Part shown: positions 1 through 7,038 of the stretch, in pieces
Numbering within the stretch: the stretch's first letter is position 1
Layout: the number at the start of each line of letters is the position of its first letter
NCBI GenBank assembly: GCA_964510515.1
Contig: CAZEAU010000035.1
Span: forward strand, 1-21,594
Origin: SURF-21 sp964510515
GTDB taxonomy: Bacteria; Actinomycetota; Geothermincolia; Geothermincolales; RBG-13-55-18
Direction of reading: 5' to 3'
DNA: 21,594 nt
Translations under genes and position numbers: made by a program
Notes under the pieces: model-generated
The model's input: only the letters and a program-made list of their open reading frames with translations
Database searches by the model: none
What the model was told of the DNA's origin: nothing

Positions 1-292
1 TTCCAACCATTACCCATATCGGCTCGACCCCTGAGATGAACGCCGGTAATGGCACAACCCAGGGTTGACCCCAGAAGGGACATCGGGTGATAGGTTAACC
101 GGGGCAAACCCCGGGGGTGGCAACGGCTAATTCCAACCATTACCCATATCGGCTCGACCCCTGAGATGAACGCCGGTAATGGCACTATCCGGGGTTGACC
201 CCAGAAGGGACACCTGAGGTGAACGCCGGTAATGGCACTATCCGGGGTTGACCCCAGAAGGGACACAACCCGGGGTTGACCCCGGAAGGGAC
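1..292. repeat. Mosaic array of two short repeat families
   Basis: No gene lies here. Unit A is a 55-bp sequence at 1-55, repeated identically at 131-185, with a partial third copy (26 bp, one change) at 213-238. Unit B is about 27 bp with the core GGGGTTGACCCC, an inverted repeat that can fold as a short hairpin, followed by AGAAGGGACA. Copies of B sit near 57-82 (core altered to AGGGTTGACCCC), 186-212, 239-265 and 266-292. A and B alternate, so the array grew by duplication of the composite. It lies directly downstream of the minus-strand oxidoreductase gene ending at 294 and could act as a transcription end or mRNA-stabilising element; that role is inference. Spacing and lack of unique spacers argue against a CRISPR. 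Confidence 0.8.
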
Positions 293-293
293 G

Positions 294-1370
294 CTAGTGG
301 CAGCTGAGGGGGCCGAACCCCGGTATGGCCGAGCTCTTCCTCCAGCGGCGCAGCGCCTCGATGAGGAGCATGACGGAGCGTTCCGGCCCCAGTATGCTCG
401 CCAGGCCCTCGAGCAGGTCCACCCGCGAGCGCAGCTCACGCCACAGCCCGCGCTTAAAGCGGAAGGCATTGGCGAAGTTGCGGTTGAAGCGCGCGAACTC
501 CTCCTGGGCTTTTTCGCGGTCGGTCACGGCCATGGCCGCCACCTTGCCCGATATCAGCGCCCCCGATATCCCGAAGCCCATGAAGGGGTCGATGGAGCCG
601 CTGATCGTTCCGCACATGATGAGCCCGTTGTGGATGAGCTGCGGCGCATCCTCGGTCGCGCCCCGCACGGCCCCGGTCACGTATTGCCAGTTGTCCTCCT
701 CCATGCCCCTCACCCTGTGCATGAAGGAGCGATACTTCTCCAGCCCCTCGCGCGTCACCTCCTGCTCGTAGGCGAAGAGCAGGTTGTAGTAGATGCCGTT
801 AGCGAAGGAGATGTAGCCGTACTCGTTTATGCACTCGTCCAGCCAGATCCAGGCGTAGGGGTCCGATTCCGCCTCCCCCGTAGCCATCCAGGCATACCAT
901 TCCACGTTGGGAATTTCCAGGTGATCGTAGATGGGCTTGTTCAGCCCGCAGGCGATGATGGTGCCAGGCTCCAGCCCGGGCACATCCGAGGCGCGCAGCG
1001 GCGTATTGAACTCGAACTTGACCCCCGCCTCCAGGCATTTGTTGTAGAGGAGGGTGTCCAGGCTCTGCGGGCGCGAGCTGCGCTCGACGTGATAGGACAG
1101 GGCCACCGGAGCCGGAATCTCGTAATCGTGCAGGTAAAGGGCCAGGGAGCTCACGGGTATGAACACGTCGGTGAGATCGATGCCCACATACTCCGACGTC
1201 TTCGCCACGTCCATCGGCGTGGTATGCAGGGATGGATTGAAGGCGCTCGTGCCCCCGTAGGACGGCTCCTGGTCGCGCACCAGGACCTCGTGGCCCTCCA
1301 CCGCCAGGTTATAGGCCGCCACCAGGCCGGACATCCCAGCACCATAGATCAGTACTTCCCTGGACGCCAA
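294..1370 (-). CDS. FAD/NAD(P)-binding oxidoreductase (geranylgeranyl-reductase-like fold)
   Basis: A 358-aa flavoprotein-type oxidoreductase. The N-terminal dinucleotide-binding motif GAGMSG is at residues 10-15 when translation starts at the TTG at 1370. A C-terminal segment of the form DPFMGFGISGALISGKVAA resembles the second FAD-contact motif of the geranylgeranyl reductase/halogenase group. I chose TTG because AGGAGG (1379-1384) lies 8 nt upstream and the Rossmann strand then begins where expected; an open frame continues to 1469 but would add an Arg-rich, unlikely leader. No signal peptide or membrane segment is visible, so it is probably cytosolic. It diverges from the flavoenzyme gene at 1737, across a 366-bp gap. 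The substrate is unknown; reduction or dehydrogenation of a lipid-like molecule is a guess. Confidence 0.85.
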   Translation of the reverse strand: MASREVLIYGAGMSGLVAAYNLAVEGHEVLVRDQEPSYGGTSAFNPSLHTTPMDVAKTSEYVGIDLTDVFIPVSSLALYLHDYEIPAPVALSYHVERSSRPQSLDTLLYNKCLEAGVKFEFNTPLRASDVPGLEPGTIIACGLNKPIYDHLEIPNVEWYAWMATGEAESDPYAWIWLDECINEYGYISFANGIYYNLLFAYEQEVTREGLEKYRSFMHRVRGMEEDNWQYVTGAVRGATEDAPQLIHNGLIMCGTISGSIDPFMGFGISGALISGKVAAMAVTDREKAQEEFARFNRNFANAFRFKRGLWRELRSRVDLLEGLASILGPERSVMLLIEALRRWRKSSAIPGFGPLSCH

Positions 1371-1736
1371 TACCCTCACCTCCTGTTGTGTCCACCGCGA
1401 CCGCCGCGGCGAGTGCCTAAAGCTCCGTCCACCGATCCTTTTACCCACCATGATATTTGATACCGGCATGCCGCGCCAGCTACATTGACCGGCGCCAGCA
1501 GTTCAAGGGATGACATGCACACGCATAAGCCCCCCGCAAGCGGGAGGCGGAACTGGTAGAAACAGGGCAGCCCCTTGAGGTCCACGGAACGCATAAGCCC
1601 CCCGCAAGCGGGAGGCGGAACCGCGCGGCCGCTGCCTCGGCTCCATGGCCCTCTCCCGCTCCGCTTCCCTTGAAGCCGCTATAATATTATCACCCGGATA
1701 AGAGATCCAGGCCCTGGGCGATCGGAGGTAAGGAGC
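1371..1736. other. Divergent intergenic region with repeats and start signals
   Basis: No convincing gene is seen in this 366-bp gap between divergent genes. It holds the ribosome binding site of the leftward gene (1379-1384), a perfect pair of 33-bp hairpin repeats (1521-1621), and a TATAAT box at 1680-1685 reading towards the rightward gene, without a good -35 element. GGAGG at 1724-1728 is the ribosome binding site for the ATG at 1737 (8-nt spacing). Confidence 0.6.
1521..1621. repeat. Pair of perfect 33-bp hairpin repeats with a 35-bp spacer (CRISPR-like spacing)
   Basis: Copies at 1521-1553 and 1589-1621 are identical over 33 bp and differ immediately outside. The 35-bp spacer (1554-1588) is unique in the window, so the period is 68 bp. 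Each copy contains a GC-rich hairpin; read on the minus strand it has 8 pairs, one of them G-U, around a CTTG tetraloop. Repeat and spacer lengths are in the range of a minimal CRISPR unit, but there is no third repeat, no leader and no cas gene here. A duplicated REP-like intergenic element is the more conservative reading. Confidence 0.6.
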
Positions 1737-3839
1737 ATGGAGAACAAGGCCAGATACCCCCTGCTCTTCAGCGAGGGCAGGATAGGAAGCCTGACGGTGA
1801 GGAACCGCACGGTCATGGAGCCCATGGCCTCGGGGATGGCCAACTTCGACGGCACCCCCTCGCAGCGCATCACCGACTACTACGAGGAGAGGGCGAAGAA
1901 CGGCCTCGGCCTCCTCATCACCGGCATCGTGCGCGTCAACACCCTGCACGGCGCGAGCCTGCCGACGCAGCTCTCCCTGGCGCACGACCGCCATACCGAG
2001 CCCTTTGCGGCCATGGCCAAGCGCATACAGTCCCACGGCACGAGGATATTCTGCCAGCTCCACCACCCCGGTCGCCAGGGCCTGTCGGTGATGGGGATGA
2101 CCGCCCCCCAGCTGGAGCTCGTGGGGCGCATCTGGCCGGGCTTTTACCGCCAACTGCCCAAGCTCTTCCGTATAGTGGGCAAATACCCCGCCCTGGGGCA
2201 GTGGAGCATGAACTATGTGCGCTGGCCGGCGGTGGTCGCCCCCTCCAAGGTGCCCTCCCGCCTCTACAACCAGAGGACGCGCGCCCTCATGCGCTGGGAG
2301 GTGAAGGGACTGGTGCGGGACTTCGCGCGCGCGGCCAGGCGCGCGCAGCTCGCCGGGGTGGACGGGGTGGAGCTGCACGCCGCCCACGGCTACCTCATCC
2401 AGCAATTCCTCAGCCCCCAGAGCAATCGCCGCCGGGACGAGTACGGAGGCAGCCTCGATAACCGCATGCGCTTCCTCTTGGAGATCATCGCGGGGGTGCG
2501 GAGGGAATGCGGGGATGGCTTCCCCGTCGCCGTGCGCCTCAGCGTGGACGAGTTCTACCGCGAGATCGGGGAGCCCGGCCAGGGCATAGAGCTGGAGGAA
2601 GGGGTGCAGATGGCGCGGCGCCTGGAGCGGGCGGGCATCGACGCCATCGACGTCACCTCGGCCAACTACGAAACCTACAACTGGTGGCTGGAGCCCATGT
2701 CCTACGAGTGCGGGTGGCGCAAGGACCTGGCGCGGGCGGTCAAGGAGGCCGTCTCCATCCCGGTCATCGCCGCCAACCTCATCCGCAGCCCCGCGCAGGC
2801 TGAATCGCAGCTGGCCGAGGGCGTGCAGGACTTCATCGGGCTCGGCCGCCCCTTCCTCGCCGACCCCGCCTGGGTGGCTAAGGCGGCGGAGGGCAGGGAG
2901 GACGAGACGACGCGCTGCATCTGCTGCCTACGCTGCATCGAATCCCTGGAGGAAAACGCGCTCGAGGGCCAGCCCTTCGAGTGCGCCGTGAACCCCCGCC
3001 TGGCGCGGGAGAGGGAGACGGCGAGGCCGCGCCGCGACGGCGGCGGGCGCACGGTGGCCGTGGTCGGGGCGGGCCCCGCGGGACTGGCGGCGGCGGAGGT
3101 GCTGGCCTCGCGCGGCTTCCGGGCCGTGGTCCTGGAGCGCGGCGAGGCGGCCGGCGGGCAGCTCAGGCTGGCCGGGGTGCCGCCCAAGAAGGACAAGATC
3201 GACTGGTGCATAGAGGACCTGGAGGGCGCCGCCCGGCGCAGCGGGGCGGAGATACGCTACGGCGAGGAGGCCGACGCTCAGTCCCTGCGTGACCTCAACC
3301 CCTGGGCGGTGATCCTGGCCACGGGGGCGCGGCCCATCGTGCCGGATATCCCCGGGGCGGAGCGGGAGGGCATCTGCACCGTCAACGCGGTGCTGGAGGG
3401 AGAGGTAAAGCTGGAGGGCAAGCGCGTGGCGGTCATCGGCTCGGGCCTGACCGGCCTGGAGACGGCGGAGAAGCTGGCCGAGGACGGCAACCGGGTGCTG
3501 GTGGTGGAGATGGCGGATGAGCTGGGACCGGACGCCTATCACCAGAACCGCCACGATGTGCTCTGCCGCCTCGAGGCATACGGGGCGGAGTTCCTCACCT
3601 GCCGCCGCCTGATGGAGATAGGCGAAGGGGAGATCGTCTTGCAGAACACGAAGACGGGAGAGCGCTCGACCCGGCAGGTGGAGGCCGTGGTGCTGGCGGT
3701 GGGAGTGAGGAGCGACGAGCGCCTGGCGCGGGAGCTGGGGGCGAGCCTGCCGCGCGTACGCGTGGTGGGAGACGCCCGCGAGCCCGGGCGCATACACAAC
3801 GCGGTGCGCGACGGCTTCGACGCGGCCTGGAGCCTCTGA
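1737..3839 (+). CDS. Old Yellow Enzyme / 2,4-dienoyl-CoA reductase-like flavoprotein
   Basis: A 700-aa protein of the FadH/trimethylamine dehydrogenase/BaiCD class that transfers electrons from NAD(P)H through FAD, an Fe-S cluster and FMN to an unsaturated substrate. The N-terminal TIM barrel carries HAAHG at residues 214-218, followed by the usual FLSP...NRR.DEYGGS motif. Candidate 4Fe-4S cysteines are C394, C397, C400 and C416, with an extra C396. The FAD motif GAGPAG is at 444-449 and the second dinucleotide motif GSGLTG at 568-573. Residues about 116-164 look like an insertion between the HHPGRQ motif (109-114) and the VAPS motif, making it longer than typical members. The start is ATG at 1737 with GGAGG 8 nt upstream. 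No signal peptide is seen. It may act on enoyl-CoA, enone or steroid-like compounds; the sequence does not decide. Confidence 0.93.
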   Translation: MENKARYPLLFSEGRIGSLTVRNRTVMEPMASGMANFDGTPSQRITDYYEERAKNGLGLLITGIVRVNTLHGASLPTQLSLAHDRHTEPFAAMAKRIQSHGTRIFCQLHHPGRQGLSVMGMTAPQLELVGRIWPGFYRQLPKLFRIVGKYPALGQWSMNYVRWPAVVAPSKVPSRLYNQRTRALMRWEVKGLVRDFARAARRAQLAGVDGVELHAAHGYLIQQFLSPQSNRRRDEYGGSLDNRMRFLLEIIAGVRRECGDGFPVAVRLSVDEFYREIGEPGQGIELEEGVQMARRLERAGIDAIDVTSANYETYNWWLEPMSYECGWRKDLARAVKEAVSIPVIAANLIRSPAQAESQLAEGVQDFIGLGRPFLADPAWVAKAAEGREDETTRCICCLRCIESLEENALEGQPFECAVNPRLARERETARPRRDGGGRTVAVVGAGPAGLAAAEVLASRGFRAVVLERGEAAGGQLRLAGVPPKKDKIDWCIEDLEGAARRSGAEIRYGEEADAQSLRDLNPWAVILATGARPIVPDIPGAEREGICTVNAVLEGEVKLEGKRVAVIGSGLTGLETAEKLAEDGNRVLVVEMADELGPDAYHQNRHDVLCRLEAYGAEFLTCRRLMEIGEGEIVLQNTKTGERSTRQVEAVVLAVGVRSDERLARELGASLPRVRVVGDAREPGRIHNAVRDGFDAAWSL

Positions 3840-4012
3840 CCCGGGCATCGCCGGAGAGCACAATAATATGCGGGATCTCCTTGAAGAAGGGCCGCATGCG
3901 GGCGCTTCGCCCTTGAGGACGCGGCGAGCGAGAGGCCCGCATCGGCATCCCCCGCGCCGCTTTGAAGATGGATATCGCGCTCCGGCCAAGCACACGCGCC
4001 GCCGGGCCGCCC

Positions 4013-4040
4013 TTGCATTCCGGCCGGCATACGCTACAAT
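4013..4040 (+). promoter_or_regulatory. Candidate sigma70-type promoter for the desaturase-like gene
   Basis: TTGCAT (4013-4018) and TACAAT (4035-4040) are separated by 16 bp, at the start of an AT-rich island in otherwise GC-rich DNA. The -10 is good and the -35 keeps only TTG. It would give an untranslated leader of roughly 235 nt before the ATG at 4284. Confidence 0.35.
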
Positions 4041-4111
4041 AAAGAACGGTTACTAATATATACTATTAAGTCACGAAAGCTTACTAAAGGCGGGCGCGGA
4101 CTCGTGGGGGA

Positions 4112-4184
4112 GACGCGGCATGGGGCGAGCGCTTCCGCAGGCTAGGGCAACGCAGACCCGACGCGGCATGAGCCGGCCGCTTCC
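4112..4184. repeat. Imperfect 25-bp direct repeat in the leader
   Basis: Copies at 4112-4136 and 4160-4184 match at 21 of 25 positions (both begin GACGCGGCATG and end GCTTCC), with a 48-bp period. The short string CAGACCCGAC recurs at about 4153 and 4233. The function is unknown; local duplication is the simplest explanation. Confidence 0.45.
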
Positions 4185-4283
4185 CAAACCGGCTAAGACC
4201 CGAGCCAGGTGCGGCGAGGGGCAGCCGCGCAGCAGACCCGACATAGCGTCAACCGAACGCGAGGACAAGAAGGAGGGACCGGC

Positions 4284-5798
4284 ATGGCAGACTACGATAT
4301 CGTGGTGGTCGGCTCGGGGCTTGGCGGCCTGACCACGGGCTCCCTGTGCGCCAAGAACGGCCTGAAGACGCTGGTGCTCGAGCAATCCGACATCATCGGC
4401 GGCTGCTGCTCCACCTTCGAGCAAGACGGCTATCACTTCGACGTGGGGGCCTCCATCGTGGAGCTCATCCGCCCGGTGGAGATGGCCTTCGAGCGCATGG
4501 ACAGGAAGCTCTCCGACTACATGGACCTCTCCCCCTGCGACCCCATCTACTCCTTCATCACCCCCGAGGGAAACCGCTTCACCATCCCCATGGACATGGA
4601 TGAGACCAACGAGATCGTGAGGAAGATGGCCCCCGAGGACTATGACAACTGGATGAAGTTCCAGGAGTTCGGCATGTGGCTCCTGAACTACGCCATGGAG
4701 GCCCTCATCGCCACGGATATGAGCACCTTCAGCAAGGCCTTCAAGGTCATGCTCAAATATCCCAAGATCTACAAAATGCTGCCCTATTTCCTCAAAAGCC
4801 ACGAGATGGTGGTGACCAAGGCCTTCACCAACAAGGACATGCTGGCCTCGGTGTCCTTCCAATCCTTCTTCGCCGGCGCGCCCCCTTACCTGGGCTCGGG
4901 AATCTTCGGGATGATCGCCCTCTCCGAGCACCTGGGCATCTACTACCCCAAGGGCGGCATGATCGCCATCCCCCGGGGCATCATGCAGGCCGGGCAGGAG
5001 TTCGGGCTAGAGGTGCGCACCAAGGCCAAGGTGGATAAGTTCATCGTGGAGGGAGGGGCGGTCAAGGGCGTGGTGCTCGCGGACGGCAGCGCCATCACCT
5101 CCAAGGCGGTGGCCTCCAACCTCAACGGCCTCGTCACCTACCTGAAGATGGTGGGCCCCGACAACCTTCCCAAATGGGCCTTCAAGGCCGTCAGCAGTTA
5201 CAAGAACTCCATGCCCTGCCCCATGATATATGTGGGGCTGGATACCAGGCCGAACCTCAACGCCCACCACACCCTGGTCACCGGCTCTGTGAAATTCATG
5301 AACGAGGTGTGGGACAAGTATTACACCAAGGGACTCATCCCCGAGAACGCCATGAGCCTTATCTGCTGGCCCACCGAGACCGACCCCTCCCTGGCCCCCG
5401 AGGGCAAGCACATCCTCTCCTGGATATGCAACGCCCCCGCCCCCTACGCCCCTCTGGGCGACAACTGGGACCTCATCAAGGACTGGTACGGCGAGAAGGC
5501 CATAGAGGAACTGGAGCGCTATGCCCTGCCCGGCGCCCGCGACCATGTGACCAAGCTCATAGTCTCCACCCCGCTGGACTTCGAGCGCAGGCTGCTGCAT
5601 CCGGAGGGCGGCATATACGGCCTTTTCAGCGACTTGACCTCGCTGGCCATGTTCCGCATGCGCAACCGCTCACGCGCGGTGAAGAACCTCTATATAACCG
5701 GAGCCTCCAGCCACTTCGGAGGGGGGATTCCCACCAGCGTGGCCTCCGGCATGGTCACCGCGGACAAGATCGCAGAGGACTTCAAGCTGCAGGCATAG
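4284..5798 (+). CDS. Phytoene-desaturase / carotenoid-isomerase-family FAD oxidoreductase
   Basis: A 504-aa FAD-dependent oxidoreductase of the CrtI/CrtISO/retinol-saturase superfamily. The FAD-binding motif GSGLGG is at residues 10-15, an acidic ribose contact follows at E33 (LVLEQ), then GGCCSTF (39-45) and GYHFDVGAS (49-57). The C-terminal signature Y470-ITGASSHFGGGIP sits where the family's final FAD motif is expected. The ATG at 4284 is chosen because AGGAGG (4271-4276) is 7 nt upstream; the open frame extends to 4209 without a better site. No crt biosynthetic genes are nearby, so a carotenoid substrate is not established; members also saturate or isomerise other polyenes. It is codirectional with the OYE-like gene upstream but 444 bp apart, so probably transcribed separately. 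Confidence 0.9.
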   Translation: MADYDIVVVGSGLGGLTTGSLCAKNGLKTLVLEQSDIIGGCCSTFEQDGYHFDVGASIVELIRPVEMAFERMDRKLSDYMDLSPCDPIYSFITPEGNRFTIPMDMDETNEIVRKMAPEDYDNWMKFQEFGMWLLNYAMEALIATDMSTFSKAFKVMLKYPKIYKMLPYFLKSHEMVVTKAFTNKDMLASVSFQSFFAGAPPYLGSGIFGMIALSEHLGIYYPKGGMIAIPRGIMQAGQEFGLEVRTKAKVDKFIVEGGAVKGVVLADGSAITSKAVASNLNGLVTYLKMVGPDNLPKWAFKAVSSYKNSMPCPMIYVGLDTRPNLNAHHTLVTGSVKFMNEVWDKYYTKGLIPENAMSLICWPTETDPSLAPEGKHILSWICNAPAPYAPLGDNWDLIKDWYGEKAIEELERYALPGARDHVTKLIVSTPLDFERRLLHPEGGIYGLFSDLTSLAMFRMRNRSRAVKNLYITGASSHFGGGIPTSVASGMVTADKIAEDFKLQA

Positions 5799-6150
5799 CA
5801 GCCTGCGGCGAGGAGGGCCCGCGCGACGATCGGGGGCATGATAGGCTCGATCCGTGGGTTCGGCAGCTTCAGGATCGCCGAGCCCCCCCGATGATGATGC
5901 CGTCCACCCGCTCCGCATTCACCAGCTACGCGACCCGCTCCAGCGTGAGCAATGCATAGCGGGCTTAAGCGATGGAAACCTCCGTGGATAGTGAAGATAA
6001 TATGGTATTATATGTAAGCTAAGCCGCCTCGAAAGACGGCATGCTCTTCATTGTTCGCGCTGTCTCGCTTCGAGTCCGTCCCGCCGGCATATACCTTCAG
6101 CCGGCCGGCTATGCCATGACCGCAAGAGGGGCCTTTCCCCATCTCGTGGA
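5799..6150. other. Intergenic region between convergent genes
   Basis: There is no gene I can support in these 352 bp. A tRNA-Ser-like remnant lies at 6028-6089, preceded by a short AT-rich patch (about 5993-6018). The segment 5860-5945 reads protein-like on the minus strand in short bits only, broken by frame changes, and could be gene debris. No clear hairpin plus T-run terminator was found for either flanking gene. Confidence 0.4.
6028..6089 (+). pseudogene. Possible degenerate tRNA-Ser(CGA) 3'-half remnant
   Basis: The stretch starts with CTCGAAAGACG, identical to the start of the better remnant at 13885. It then shares TGCTCT and GTCTCG...TTCGA, and ends in GCCGGCA. Its length is 62 nt against 60 nt for that copy. 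The middle is divergent and no 5' half precedes it. It may be an old att-like scar; chance similarity cannot be excluded. Confidence 0.3.
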
Positions 6151-6843
6151 TCAGCATCCTCCGCTGGGAACCCTGTACCCCACACCCCACACCGTCTCGA
6201 TATAGCGCGGTTTTGAAGGATCCTTCTCGAGCTTTGCGCGCAGGTGGCGGATGTGGACGTCGACGGTTCGCGTATCTCCGTAGTGATCGTATCCCCAGAC
6301 GATCTCCAGCAGGCGTTCGCGGCTCATCACGATACCCTGGTTGAGGGACATGGCGTAGAGGAGGTCGAACTCTTTGGGGGTGAGGTCGACCTCTTCGCCT
6401 CCATGGTTGACCTGCCGCCGTGACGCGTCTATCACCAGGTCCTCCACGTAGAGCACATCCTGCGATCCGGATGCAGGCCGTGCGCGGCGCAGCACCGCCT
6501 TGACCCTTGCCACCAGCTCGCGAGGGCTGAAGGGCTTGACGAGGTAATCGTCCGCGCCCAGTTCCAGCCCAACAACCCTGTCAACCTCGTCCTCCCGCGC
6601 GGTGAGCATGATGATGGGAAGCTGCGACCGCGAGCGGATGCGCTTGCACACCTCCCACCCGTCCGGCTCCGGGATCATGATATCCAGGACCATCAGGGCG
6701 GGGTTGACCTCCTCGCACAGGCGCAGGGCTTCTTCGCCGCTGCCGGCATCCACTACCCTGAAGCCGCCTTTCTCCAGGTACAGACGAGCAACCTCGACGA
6801 TGCTCGGCTCGTCGTCTATCACCAGAATGAGCTCGCCGGCCAA
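6151..6843 (-). CDS. OmpR/PhoB-family response regulator, no adjacent kinase
   Basis: A 230-aa two-component regulator. The receiver domain (residues 1-120) has the acidic pair D10/D11, phospho-acceptor D54, T81 and K103. The C-terminal winged helix (about 130-228) has the typical LTPKEFDLL and RTVDVHIRHLRAKLE segments and ends in WGVGYR. The start is TTG at 6843, because a stop lies just upstream in frame; GAGGAG at 6854-6859 is the ribosome binding site (10 nt). It lies 195 bp downstream of the HtrA gene on the same strand. A kinase partner is not adjacent; the kinase at 11725 has its own regulator, so this one may respond to a distant kinase. Confidence 0.93.
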   Translation of the reverse strand: MAGELILVIDDEPSIVEVARLYLEKGGFRVVDAGSGEEALRLCEEVNPALMVLDIMIPEPDGWEVCKRIRSRSQLPIIMLTAREDEVDRVVGLELGADDYLVKPFSPRELVARVKAVLRRARPASGSQDVLYVEDLVIDASRRQVNHGGEEVDLTPKEFDLLYAMSLNQGIVMSRERLLEIVWGYDHYGDTRTVDVHIRHLRAKLEKDPSKPRYIETVWGVGYRVPSGGC

Positions 6844-6938
6844 AGGTCATCCGCTCCTCTTCGATATGGGAACCTTGACTGCCTGGGCGGCATCTCCTGC
6901 CTATTCATAAGACGGCCAGCACGCCGCTTCATACTCTT

Positions 6939-6944
6939 ATTATA
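6939..6944 (-). promoter_or_regulatory. Candidate -10 box upstream of the orphan regulator
   Basis: A perfect TATAAT reads leftward at 6939-6944, about 95 bp upstream of the TTG start at 6843. No good -35 hexamer is visible at 16-18 bp. It would let the regulator be transcribed separately from the HtrA operon. Confidence 0.3.
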
Positions 6945-7038
6945 CCCGCTGCTCATATCCGCGGATCACCGCTGAAAGCATGGCGGCGCGGCAACACCTG
7001 CCGAGAGCGGTACAATGTCGGCACGTCTCCCCGCCCGC

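Larger units (their letters stand above)
3840..4283. other. Intergenic leader region upstream of the desaturase-like gene
   Basis: No gene is supported in this 444-bp gap; the small open frames have no ribosome binding sites. The left half is GC-rich and has a weak inverted repeat (AAGGGC...GCCCTT, about 3885-3915) without a T-run. A short AT-rich stretch at 4035-4080 holds the best promoter candidate, and the right half holds an imperfect 25-bp direct repeat. AGGAGG at 4271-4276 is the ribosome binding site of the next gene. Confidence 0.5.

Noticed and set aside
186..292. CRISPR array from the 27-bp repeats
   Set aside because: The would-be spacers are themselves repeated and some repeats abut directly, so there is no repeat-spacer structure.
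276..1460. Long plus-strand open frame (394 codons)
   Set aside because: It is the antisense of the FAD oxidoreductase; His/Arg/Pro-rich, no ribosome binding site, no recognisable domain. High GC makes such frames common.
2928..3995. Long minus-strand open frame (355 codons)
   Set aside because: Antisense to the OYE-like flavoprotein, whose motifs are clear; composition is typical of a shadow frame.
3868..4056. Small plus-strand frame between the two flavoprotein genes
   Set aside because: No ribosome binding site, Arg/His-rich composition and no homology I recognise.
5860..5945. Possible decayed enzyme fragment on the minus strand (reads like ERVDGIIIGG)
   Set aside because: Only about ten residues look protein-like, and frame changes are needed on both sides; too little to name.
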